Shown here in pieces: positions 1-5,025 of a stretch of DNA of 7,769 nt. Location of the stretch: NCBI GenBank assembly GCA_041627895.1, contig JBFKQC010000114.1, positions 1 through 7,769 on the forward strand, read 5' to 3'. How positions within the stretch are numbered: position 1 is the first letter of the stretch; each line of letters starts with the position of its first letter. A model generated the notes under the pieces. That model saw nothing but the letters and a program-made list of their open reading frames with translations. It had not been told where the DNA came from and did no database searches. Source of the DNA: JBFKQC01 sp041627895. Its GTDB lineage: Bacteria; Pseudomonadota; Alphaproteobacteria; Rhodobacterales; Rhodobacteraceae. Made by a program: the position numbers and the translations under genes.

Positions 1-52
1 GGCGGGGGGCCCTGCCCCCCGGACCCCCCGGCTGATTTCCGGCCGGATCAAT
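1..52. repeat. C-rich hairpin repeat, left copy
   Basis: A G-run and C-run form a perfect 7-bp stem (4-10 with 14-20) around the triloop CCT. A second C-run and the tail TATTTCCGGCC-like TGATTTCCGGCCGGATCAA follow. The same order of parts (GGGGGC, triloop, GCCCCC, CCCCCGG, ATTTCCGGCC.GAT.AA) recurs in the same orientation at 7717-7769. I recall similar 'CCCCCGGAGTATTT' elements scattered between genes in Rhodobacterales genomes. The element may be a REP-like intergenic repeat, and the hairpin could act in transcription termination or mRNA stability of whatever lies to the left of the window. The left edge is cut by the window. Confidence 0.55.
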
Positions 53-139
53 CGAAGCGCGACGGTCCAATCCACGCCAGCCGCCCGCACGGAGGCGGAG
101 CCGAGTACGGGCAGATAGAGCGTGGCGAAGCCACTCCGA

Positions 140-167
140 TTGACGGCGCGGCCCTCGGCGGGATAGC
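140..167 (+). promoter_or_regulatory. possible sigma-70 promoter of the MAPEG gene
   Basis: TTGACG at 140-145 matches five of six -35 positions. A 16-bp spacer leads to a weak -10, GATAGC, at 162-167. Transcription would begin near 174, giving a leader of about 24 nt before the ATG at 198. A small inverted repeat, GTGGC-GAA-GCCAC (122-134), lies just upstream. The rest of 53-139 shows no gene or other structure that I can support. The -10 is poor, so this is tentative. Confidence 0.33.
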
Positions 168-197
168 CCTGACGCCATAGCAAATGGAGCAACGCCG

Positions 198-665
198 ATG
201 CAGCTTCTTCACACCGGCAATCCGGTCTTCGTGGCCTATGCGGTCGCGGCGGCGCTTATGGCGCTGAAGATCATGGGCCAGGGCTGGATGACCGTTTACC
301 GGATGATGCGCAGCGATTCCGGCATGGTCTCGCCCGAGGATCTGCGCCGGACCCCGCTCAACCCATCGCCCCGGCCCGAGCAGCTCGAGCCAAACGACTA
401 CGTCGACCGCTCGCGCCGGATGCACCGCAACGACCTGGAAAACGTTCCCGCCTTCCTTGCCGCGGGGCTGCTGTTCGTCGCCGTCGACCCGGCGCTGTGG
501 CTGGCGCAGGTCGTGTTCTTCGGCTTCGTCCTGGCGCGGGCGCTGCATTTCTGGGCCTACGCCACCGCGCAGAACCACGAGGTGCGCGCCACGTTCTACA
601 CGCTGGGCTCGCTGATCGTGATCTACATGTGCCTGCACGTGCTGGCGGCGCTGGCCTTCGCCTGA
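198..665 (+). CDS. MAPEG family membrane protein
   Basis: A 155-residue integral membrane protein of the MAPEG family (membrane-associated eicosanoid and glutathione metabolism; related to microsomal glutathione transferase 1 and prostaglandin E synthase). The family signature is clear: R74-M-H-R-N-D-L-E-N82 followed by VPAF, then ARALHFWAYA near 113-122. Four hydrophobic segments are visible at about 9-30, 84-98, 100-121 and 131-154. The long loop after the first helix (about 36-70) is polar and proline-rich. The ATG at 198 has a GGAG at 186-189 with 8-nt spacing; the other nearby ATG at 184 is out of frame. Family members use or bind glutathione for conjugation or peroxide reduction at the membrane, but bacterial members are mostly uncharacterised, so the substrate here is unknown. 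The gene stands alone on its strand and ends 7 bp from the convergent end of glmM. The family call is firm; the function is open. Confidence 0.9.
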   Translation: MQLLHTGNPVFVAYAVAAALMALKIMGQGWMTVYRMMRSDSGMVSPEDLRRTPLNPSPRPEQLEPNDYVDRSRRMHRNDLENVPAFLAAGLLFVAVDPALWLAQVVFFGFVLARALHFWAYATAQNHEVRATFYTLGSLIVIYMCLHVLAALAFA

Positions 666-676
666 GGCGCGCTCAG
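659..676. other. palindrome covering both convergent stop codons
   Basis: CTGAG (662-666) and CTCAG (672-676) are inverted around GCGCG. One arm contains the TGA of the MAPEG gene and the other contains the TGA of glmM read on the opposite strand. An overlapping short stem CGCC-TGA-GGCG occupies 659-669. There is no T-run on either side, so it is not a standard intrinsic terminator. The 3' ends of both mRNAs probably overlap here. Confidence 0.4.
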
Positions 677-2025
677 CCCGCCGCGGCCTCGACCTCGGCC
701 ACGATGCCGTCGACAAGCTGGGTCAGCAGCCCCTCGTCCTCGCATTCCGCCATCACCCGGATCAGCGGTTCGGTGCCCGACTTGCGGATCAGCAGCCGGC
801 CCGAGCCGTTGAGCCGCTCTTCGGCTGCCGAAATCGCCGAACGCACCGACGCGACGCCCAGCGGATCCCTGCCGGCGCCGTAGCGGACGTTCTTCAGCAA
901 TTGCGGCACCCGGTCGAAGCTGATCGCCAGTTCGGACGCGCGGCTGCCGGTCTCGACCATGGCGCCGAGGAACTGGAGCCCCGAGATCAGCCCGTCGCCG
1001 GTGGTGGCGTAATCGGTCATCACGATATGGCCCGACTGCTCGCCGCCGAGATTCCAGCCGCCTTCGCGCATCTTCTCGACCACGTAGCGGTCGCCGACCG
1101 GCGCGCGTTCCAGCCTGATGTCGTGGCCCGCAAGGTAGCGTTCCAGCCCGAGGTTCGACATCACCGAGGCCACCAGCGTGTTGTGGTTCAGCCGCTGCCG
1201 CTTGGCCCAGCGGGTCGCGAACAGCGCCATGATCTGGTCGCCGTCGGCCACCTCGCCACGCTCGTCGAGGATCAGCACCCGGTCGGCATCGCCGTCGAGG
1301 CAGATGCCCACGTCCGCACCGGTCCTGCGGATCGTCTCGGCGGCAAGGTCCGTGTCGGTCGATCCGCAGCCCTTGTTGATGTTGAACCCGTCCGGCGACA
1401 CGCCGATCGGGATCAGGTCGGCACCCAGTTCCCACAGCACTTCGGGAGCGGCGCGATAGGCCGCGCCGTTGGCGCAGTCGAGCACGATCCTCATCCCGTC
1501 CAGCCCGCGGCGGCTGGGAAACGTGGTCTTGGCATATTCCATATAGCGCCCGCGGCCGTCGTCGATGCGCCGCGCGCGGCCGATGTTCTCCGGCATCGCC
1601 AGCACGATCTCGCCCTGCACCAGCGCCTCGATCTCGGCCTCGGCCTCATCGGACAGCTTGAAACCGTCGGGACCGAAGAACTTGATGCCGTTGTCCTGGT
1701 GCGGGTTGTGGCTGGCCGAGATCATGATTCCCAGATCGGCGCGCATCGAGTGGGTCAGCAGCCCCACCGCCGGGGTCGGCACCGGCCCGAGCAGCAGGAC
1801 GTTCATCCCGGTCGAGGTCAGCCCCGCGGTCAGCGCGTTCTCGATCATGTAGCCCGAAAGCCGGGTGTCCTTGCCGATCACCACCCGGTGCCCGTTCGAC
1901 CCGTCGGACCGGAAATACCGCCCCGCCGCCGCGCCGAGGCGCAGCGCGATCTCGGCGGTCATTGGATGGCTGTTGGCGGTGCCGCGCACGCCGTCGGTCC
2001 CGAAAAGCTTGCGTCCGTTGCTCAT
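673..2025 (-). CDS. glmM: phosphoglucosamine mutase
   Basis: GlmM converts glucosamine-6-phosphate to glucosamine-1-phosphate in the cytoplasm, the step before GlmU in UDP-GlcNAc synthesis for peptidoglycan and lipopolysaccharide. The 450-residue product has the usual length and all the alpha-D-phosphohexomutase motifs. These are the N-terminal KLFGTDGVRG (6-15), the phosphoserine loop ISASHNP with catalytic Ser105 (102-108), the Mg-binding DGDADR (244-249), the sugar-recognition loop GGEQSGH (327-333) and the C-terminal phosphate-binding RKSGTEP (414-420) followed by IRVM. I chose the ATG at 2025 over the in-frame GTG at 2028: the ATG gives MSNGRKLFGTDG, as in typical GlmM, and has GAGG about 10 nt upstream. 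Its A is the last base of the folP TGA (TGATG), so translation is probably coupled to folP. It is the last gene of the folB-folP-glmM unit. The family needs activation by phosphorylation of the active-site serine. Confidence 0.97.
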   Translation of the reverse strand: MSNGRKLFGTDGVRGTANSHPMTAEIALRLGAAAGRYFRSDGSNGHRVVIGKDTRLSGYMIENALTAGLTSTGMNVLLLGPVPTPAVGLLTHSMRADLGIMISASHNPHQDNGIKFFGPDGFKLSDEAEAEIEALVQGEIVLAMPENIGRARRIDDGRGRYMEYAKTTFPSRRGLDGMRIVLDCANGAAYRAAPEVLWELGADLIPIGVSPDGFNINKGCGSTDTDLAAETIRRTGADVGICLDGDADRVLILDERGEVADGDQIMALFATRWAKRQRLNHNTLVASVMSNLGLERYLAGHDIRLERAPVGDRYVVEKMREGGWNLGGEQSGHIVMTDYATTGDGLISGLQFLGAMVETGSRASELAISFDRVPQLLKNVRYGAGRDPLGVASVRSAISAAEERLNGSGRLLIRKSGTEPLIRVMAECEDEGLLTQLVDGIVAEVEAAAG

Positions 2026-3041
2026 CACTGCCCACCCTCGTGTCCCTGAACGGCACGCCAGAGCGTCAGGGCCTGCCGCGTCGCCTGCATATCATGAACC
2101 CGCAGAATCTGCACGCCCTGTGCCGCGCCCGCCAGCGCCACGGCGAGCGATCCGGGCAACCGTGCCTGCGCGTCCGGCGCATCGGCCAGCGTGCCGATGA
2201 AACGCTTGCGCGACGCCCCCAGCAGCATCGCGCAGCCGAGCCCGTGAAACAGGCTCAGACCGCGGATCAGCGCGAGATTGTGCGCCACCGTCTTGCCAAA
2301 GCCGATGCCGGGATCGACGATGATGCGGTCGCGGGCGACCCCGGCGGCCTCGGCGGCGGCAACGCGCGCGGCAAGGTAGTCGCAGACATCCAGCAGCACG
2401 TCGTCATAGCGTGGATCGTCCTGCATGGTCTTCGGATCGCCCCGGGTGTGCATCAGGCACGCCGGAACGCCGGTTTCGGCGGCGAGCGGCGGCATCGCCG
2501 GGTCGAAGGTCATCGCCGAGACGTCGTTCAGCATCCGCGCGCCCGCCGCCAGCGCGGCGCGGCCCACCTCGGCCTTGCGGGTGTCGATCGAGATCGGCGC
2601 GCCGATCTCCGGCGCCAGGGTCTCGATCAGCGGGACGGTGCGCGCGATCTCGTCCGCGGCAGGCACGAAATCCGCCCCGGGCCGCGTCGATTCGCCGCCG
2701 ATATCAAGGATATCGGCGCCCTCGCCCACCAGCCGGCGGGCCTGCGCCAGCGCGGTGTCGCGCGTGGCGAACTGCCCGCCGTCCGAAAAGCTGTCGGGCG
2801 TTACGTTCAGGATGCCCATCAGGCGCGGCCGGTCCAGCGCCAGCCCGGCCAGCGGCGCGCGCCGCGCGGTCAGCCGGTCGAGCACGTCGCCCGGCAGATC
2901 CCGCGCCGGCACCAGGCCCCGCGATCCCGCCCGCGTCAGGTGTTCGGCCAGGGCGAACCAGACCGGCCCGCCCGCCAGCGGCACGGCATCCGCGGGCCGG
3001 ACGAGGCCGGTCTCGGCGATCGGTCGGAAATAGTCGGTCAT
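2025..3041 (-). CDS. folP: dihydropteroate synthase
   Basis: FolP condenses 6-hydroxymethyl-7,8-dihydropterin pyrophosphate with p-aminobenzoate to give dihydropteroate, and is the sulfonamide target. The TIM-barrel core begins at about residue 72. It shows MGILNVTPDSFSDGG (75-89), DIGGESTRPGA (113-123), SIDTRK (151-156), LNDVSA (171-176), the MHTRGDP loop (197-203), the pterin-loop DPGIGFGK (243-250), the phosphate-binding SRKRF (277-281) and RVHD (314-317). The reading frame runs open to 3440, but that extension lies opposite folB coding sequence. The ATG at 3041 gives MTDYFRP and an N-terminal segment of about 70 residues, which I recall as usual for rhodobacterial FolP. No good Shine-Dalgarno is visible, and a UUCG hairpin sits just upstream (3053-3064). 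The start is 38 nt after the folB stop, and the stop overlaps glmM by one base. The length, 338 residues, exceeds the E. coli enzyme (about 282) because of the N-terminal segment. Confidence 0.96.
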   Translation of the reverse strand: MTDYFRPIAETGLVRPADAVPLAGGPVWFALAEHLTRAGSRGLVPARDLPGDVLDRLTARRAPLAGLALDRPRLMGILNVTPDSFSDGGQFATRDTALAQARRLVGEGADILDIGGESTRPGADFVPAADEIARTVPLIETLAPEIGAPISIDTRKAEVGRAALAAGARMLNDVSAMTFDPAMPPLAAETGVPACLMHTRGDPKTMQDDPRYDDVLLDVCDYLAARVAAAEAAGVARDRIIVDPGIGFGKTVAHNLALIRGLSLFHGLGCAMLLGASRKRFIGTLADAPDAQARLPGSLAVALAGAAQGVQILRVHDMQATRQALTLWRAVQGHEGGQ

Positions 3042-3052
3042 CGCGGCGATCT

Positions 3053-3064
3053 GCGCCGAAGCGC
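3053..3064 (-). promoter_or_regulatory. UUCG-tetraloop hairpin in the folB-folP gap
   Basis: On the transcribed strand the gap reads GCGC-TTCG-GCGC, a 4-bp GC stem closed by a C(UUCG)G tetraloop, an unusually stable loop class. It lies 11 nt before the folP ATG, where a Shine-Dalgarno would be expected nearby, and none is clear. It may affect folP initiation or protect an mRNA end. It is short and could be chance in GC-rich sequence. Confidence 0.3.
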
Positions 3065-3079
3065 CGGGCTTGGCAAGGG

Positions 3080-4003
3080 CTATTCCGGCAGCGCCAGCCT
3101 GCGCGACGGGATTCCGCCGATCTCGGGGGCGGGCGCGTCCACGGCGACGAATTCCGCGGCATGCATCATCCGGGCGAACCAGGCGGTCAGGCCCGCCGCA
3201 TCGCGGGGCCCGACGCTTGGCCCGTCCACGGCATCCAGCACGATTTTCGACGGTGCCCAGACCGAGACCTGGCCGTTCCTCATCGCCCAGTCCAGTTCGG
3301 TTCGCGTGCCGCGCACGACGCAGCGCCGGTCGCGGCCGGCCAGGACCCAGGCGTTCTGCTCGATCGCCAGCAGGTCGATCCGGCGTTGCGCCGGGATGCC
3401 GGCGGATTGCGGCGCCGCCACGTCCGGCAGACCGACGCAAAGGATCAGCGGCACGCCGTCCCCTGTCAGCCGGTCGAGCAGCCGCGGCAGGCCGTCGGCG
3501 ACAACCGCCGCATTCGACAGGTACACGACGCGCGGGTGCGGCGCGTCCTCGTCCGGCGGCGCGTCAGCGGCGCGGATCGGCGCCTCGTGACGCGAGCGCA
3601 CGATCTCGACGCCCAGCGCGCCCGGGCCGCGGTCGAGCTTTTCGATCCGCACGAAGACCCGCATCGCCTGCGGCTCGTGCAGGATGCGCTCGGCGACGCG
3701 CTCGGCCAACGTCTCCAGCAGGTTCAGCCGTTCGGCGGCAAGTTCGTGGGCAATCGCCTCGGTCAGCTTGTCATAGGACAGGATCCGGTCGACATCGTCG
3801 TCGATCGGGCCGGTGGTCGGGATCACCTCGACCACGACGTTGAAACAAACCCGCTGGGTCGTACCGCGCTCGGCCTGATAGGCGCCGATCTCGACCTCGA
3901 CGATATGGTCGCGCAGGCTGATCCGGTCGCGCGGGTCCGGATGCGCGGTCGCGGCGGCGCGGGCCTCGGGGTGTTCGAAGGCCAGGCGGGTCTCGGTGGT
4001 CAT
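3080..4003 (-). CDS. folB: dihydroneopterin aldolase with C-terminal AAK-like domain
   Basis: FolB cleaves 7,8-dihydroneopterin to 6-hydroxymethyl-7,8-dihydropterin and glycolaldehyde. Residues about 27-138 form the aldolase domain. By alignment from memory with the S. aureus enzyme, the catalytic set is present: E45 (in QAERGTTQ), Y77 (ILSYDKL), E97 (NLLETLAER) and K122 (VRIEKLDR), ending in GVEIVR. The protein is 307 residues against about 120 for a plain FolB. It has about 25 extra N-terminal residues and an extra domain at about 157-291. That domain resembles the amino-acid-kinase (AAK) fold proteins related to MfnE: VVYLSNAAVVADGLPRLL, then a hydrophobic strand, LLAIEQNAWVLAG, VSVWAPSKIVLDA and GLTAWFARMMHAAEFVAVDA. 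The glycine-rich nucleotide motifs expected of an AAK are missing. The ATG at 4003 is preferred: the in-frame GTG at 4033 overlaps the predicted -10, and AAAGG precedes 4003 by 6 nt. It is first in the folB-folP-glmM unit. The aldolase assignment is firm; the AAK relation is inference. Confidence 0.92.
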   Translation of the reverse strand: MTTETRLAFEHPEARAAATAHPDPRDRISLRDHIVEVEIGAYQAERGTTQRVCFNVVVEVIPTTGPIDDDVDRILSYDKLTEAIAHELAAERLNLLETLAERVAERILHEPQAMRVFVRIEKLDRGPGALGVEIVRSRHEAPIRAADAPPDEDAPHPRVVYLSNAAVVADGLPRLLDRLTGDGVPLILCVGLPDVAAPQSAGIPAQRRIDLLAIEQNAWVLAGRDRRCVVRGTRTELDWAMRNGQVSVWAPSKIVLDAVDGPSVGPRDAAGLTAWFARMMHAAEFVAVDAPAPEIGGIPSRRLALPE

Positions 4004-4031
4004 GGCGAGCCTTTGGTCGTGCGATCCCTGC

Positions 4032-4060
4032 ACTATACCCGCGCGCCGCCAGGCGAAAGC
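4032..4060 (-). promoter_or_regulatory. promoter of the folB-folP-glmM unit
   Basis: On the minus strand TATAGT (4037-4032) matches five of six -10 positions in otherwise GC-rich sequence. A 17-bp spacer leads to a poor -35, GCTTTC (4060-4055). Transcription would begin near 4025 and leave about 22 nt before the folB ATG at 4003. The location rules out the upstream GTG at 4033 as the folB start. Upstream of it, GCGGCG and CGCCGC (4079-4084 and 4092-4097) make a 6-bp stem without a T-run, so I see no clear terminator for the preceding hydrolase gene and some read-through into folB is possible. Confidence 0.42.
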
Positions 4061-4123
4061 CGGGGCAAGACGGATCGGGCGGCGGAAACGACGCCGCGCC
4101 GGCCGGAACGCTGCTGTTGGCGG

Positions 4124-4843
4124 TTACTGAAGCGAGGGCACCGGCGTCGGCGCGCTGCTGACCTTGGTGGGCATCCGGTAGAAGTGGTGTACGCCGATAG
4201 TCGCCGTGCGCAGGAACTTGCGCGACCACTTCGGGCTGACGCGCCGCGTGTGGTAATGCGTGGCGCCTTTGGTCAGCACCCGCGCGCCGCCCTGCAGCAT
4301 CAGCCGGGCGATCTTGCCGACGCGCTCGAACGCCTTCTTCTCGCGGATCACCTCGTCATGGCCGTCGCAGGTATAGGTGAACTGGCACTGATACCGGCGC
4401 CCGGTGCCCTGCCGGATGACGCCACAGACCGAATTCGGGAACCGCGCGCTGTCGACCCGGTTCAGGATCACCTCGGCGACCGCGAACTGGCCCCGCACGC
4501 TTTCGCCGCGGGCCTCGAAATAAAGCGCCTCGGCCAGGCAGCGCCAGGCCGCGTCGCCCTTGACCGGCGGCAGGCCGTCCAGCCAGGCGCGGCTATACTC
4601 GACCGCGGCACCGTCGGACTGCTTGAAGCGTTTGGTCTCGGGCAGGCTCGCCAGCCGTTCCAGCCGCGCCTCGCGCAGGTTTTCCAGTGCGGCGCGCTCG
4701 CGCTCCAGCAACTCGGAAAGCCGACCGTCGATCCGAATGCCGGGATCGTTCGATTCGGACAGCACCACATCGGCGGCGGCCGTGCCGCCAAATGCGCAAC
4801 CACCTGCCACGCAGGCTGCCCTTAGCAGACTGAAAAGTCGCAT
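4124..4843 (-). CDS. secreted SleB/CwlJ-type cell wall hydrolase
   Basis: A 239-residue exported protein with a C-terminal Hydrolase_2 (SleB/CwlJ) domain at about 102-223. This is the fold of spore-cortex lytic enzymes that cleave peptidoglycan glycan strands. Family landmarks are CLAEALYFEARGES (102-115), which contains the candidate catalytic glutamates, GQFAVAEVILNRV (118-130), FPNSVCGVI, QCQFTYTCDG (152-161), TKGATHYHTR (191-200) and TIGVHHFYR at the end. An N-terminal signal peptide (about 1-24, MRLFSLL then an Ala/Gly core) ends with a plausible signal peptidase I site before D25. A cysteine at 16 follows VAGG, a poor lipobox. Residues 40-68 are charged and helical, possibly a short coiled coil. 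The ATG at 4843 is chosen over the adjacent GTG at 4846 because GGGGGA sits 4 nt upstream of it. In a non-spore-former the role is likely peptidoglycan remodelling in the periplasm. The domain is certain; the physiological substrate is unknown. Confidence 0.93.
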   Translation of the reverse strand: MRLFSLLRAACVAGGCAFGGTAAADVVLSESNDPGIRIDGRLSELLERERAALENLREARLERLASLPETKRFKQSDGAAVEYSRAWLDGLPPVKGDAAWRCLAEALYFEARGESVRGQFAVAEVILNRVDSARFPNSVCGVIRQGTGRRYQCQFTYTCDGHDEVIREKKAFERVGKIARLMLQGGARVLTKGATHYHTRRVSPKWSRKFLRTATIGVHHFYRMPTKVSSAPTPVPSLQ

Positions 4844-4856
4844 CACGTCCCCCAGG

Positions 4857-4873
4857 TGCCTAATTCATAGGCA
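4857..4873. promoter_or_regulatory. palindrome over the -10 of the hydrolase promoter
   Basis: TGCCTA-ATTCA-TAGGCA is a perfect 6-bp inverted repeat with a 5-nt centre. It covers the predicted -10 (4864-4869) and the likely start of transcription. Its outer arms TGCC/GGCA match those of the second palindrome at 4885-4904. It could be an operator or a 5' leader hairpin; no regulator is identified. Confidence 0.4.
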
Positions 4874-4894
4874 ACACCCATTGATTTTTGCCAA
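4864..4894 (-). promoter_or_regulatory. possible promoter of the cell wall hydrolase gene
   Basis: On the minus strand TTGGCA (4894-4889) could be the -35 and TATGAA (4869-4864) the -10, with a long 19-bp spacer. Transcription would start near 4857, about 14 nt before the ATG at 4843. Both boxes are embedded in inverted repeats, which suggests regulation. The spacer length is at the edge of what is normal, so the exact boxes are uncertain. Confidence 0.38.
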
Positions 4895-4904
4895 ATGGCA
4901 AAAA
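4885..4904. promoter_or_regulatory. perfect palindrome at the -35 of the hydrolase promoter
   Basis: TTTTTGCCAAATGGCAAAAA is an 8-bp perfect inverted repeat around AAAT; the A and T at the edges of that centre extend the symmetry to 9 bp with an AA centre. It overlaps the predicted -35. With flanking A- and T-runs it could be read as a weak bidirectional terminator, but only three G-C pairs are in the stem and the loop is tight, so an operator for a dimeric regulator is equally plausible. Confidence 0.5.
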
Positions 4905-4965
4905 AATTCGGCCGAGTCGAGTCGGTCGGGCGGGCTGCGCGACATTCTGTCCGGATTGCAAGCGT

Positions 4966-4999
4966 AAAATGACCCGTCGGCACGATTTTGCGGCGACGG
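4966..4999 (-). terminator. weak candidate terminator of ppdK
   Basis: On the minus strand, 20 nt after the ppdK stop, CCGTCG and CGACGG (4999-4994 and 4979-4974) form a 6-bp stem with a 14-nt loop, followed by GTCATTTTACG. The T-run is short and interrupted and the loop is large, so this is a marginal intrinsic terminator. Nothing better is present between ppdK and the hydrolase gene. The rest of the 175-bp gap (4905-4965) shows no gene I can support. Confidence 0.28.
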
Positions 5000-5012
5000 T
5001 TAATCAGTTAAT

Positions 5013-5025
5013 TATCAACTACTTA
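5013..5025 (+). promoter_or_regulatory. IHF-type binding site
   Basis: TATCAACTACTTA matches the IHF core consensus WATCAANNNNTTR at every specified position. It is flanked by the most AT-rich stretch in the window (4999-5028), which also holds a direct repeat GTTAAT at 4999-5004 and 5007-5012. It overlaps the ppdK stop codon and lies about 160 bp upstream of the predicted start of hydrolase transcription. Local AT-richness makes a chance match more likely. Confidence 0.35.

Noticed and set aside
3042..3440. N-terminal extension of folP up to 3440
   Set aside because: It overlaps folB coding sequence in another frame and its translation shows no domain; the ATG at 3041 gives a normal rhodobacterial FolP N-terminus.
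2411..4825. An 804-codon open frame on the + strand opposite folP, folB and the hydrolase gene
   Set aside because: Its translation is rich in Arg, Ala and Gly without any recognisable domain and it lies opposite three well-supported genes. It is a by-product of GC bias at third codon positions.
4885..4904. Reading the palindrome as a strong Rho-independent terminator
   Set aside because: Only three G-C pairs are in the stem and the loop is 2-4 nt, so the hairpin would be weak; its overlap with the predicted -35 fits an operator as well or better.
5001..5011. CtrA-like TTAA repeats near the ppdK stop
   Set aside because: The spacing between the two TTAA halves is 4 bp, not the 7 bp of the CtrA consensus TTAA-N7-TTAA.
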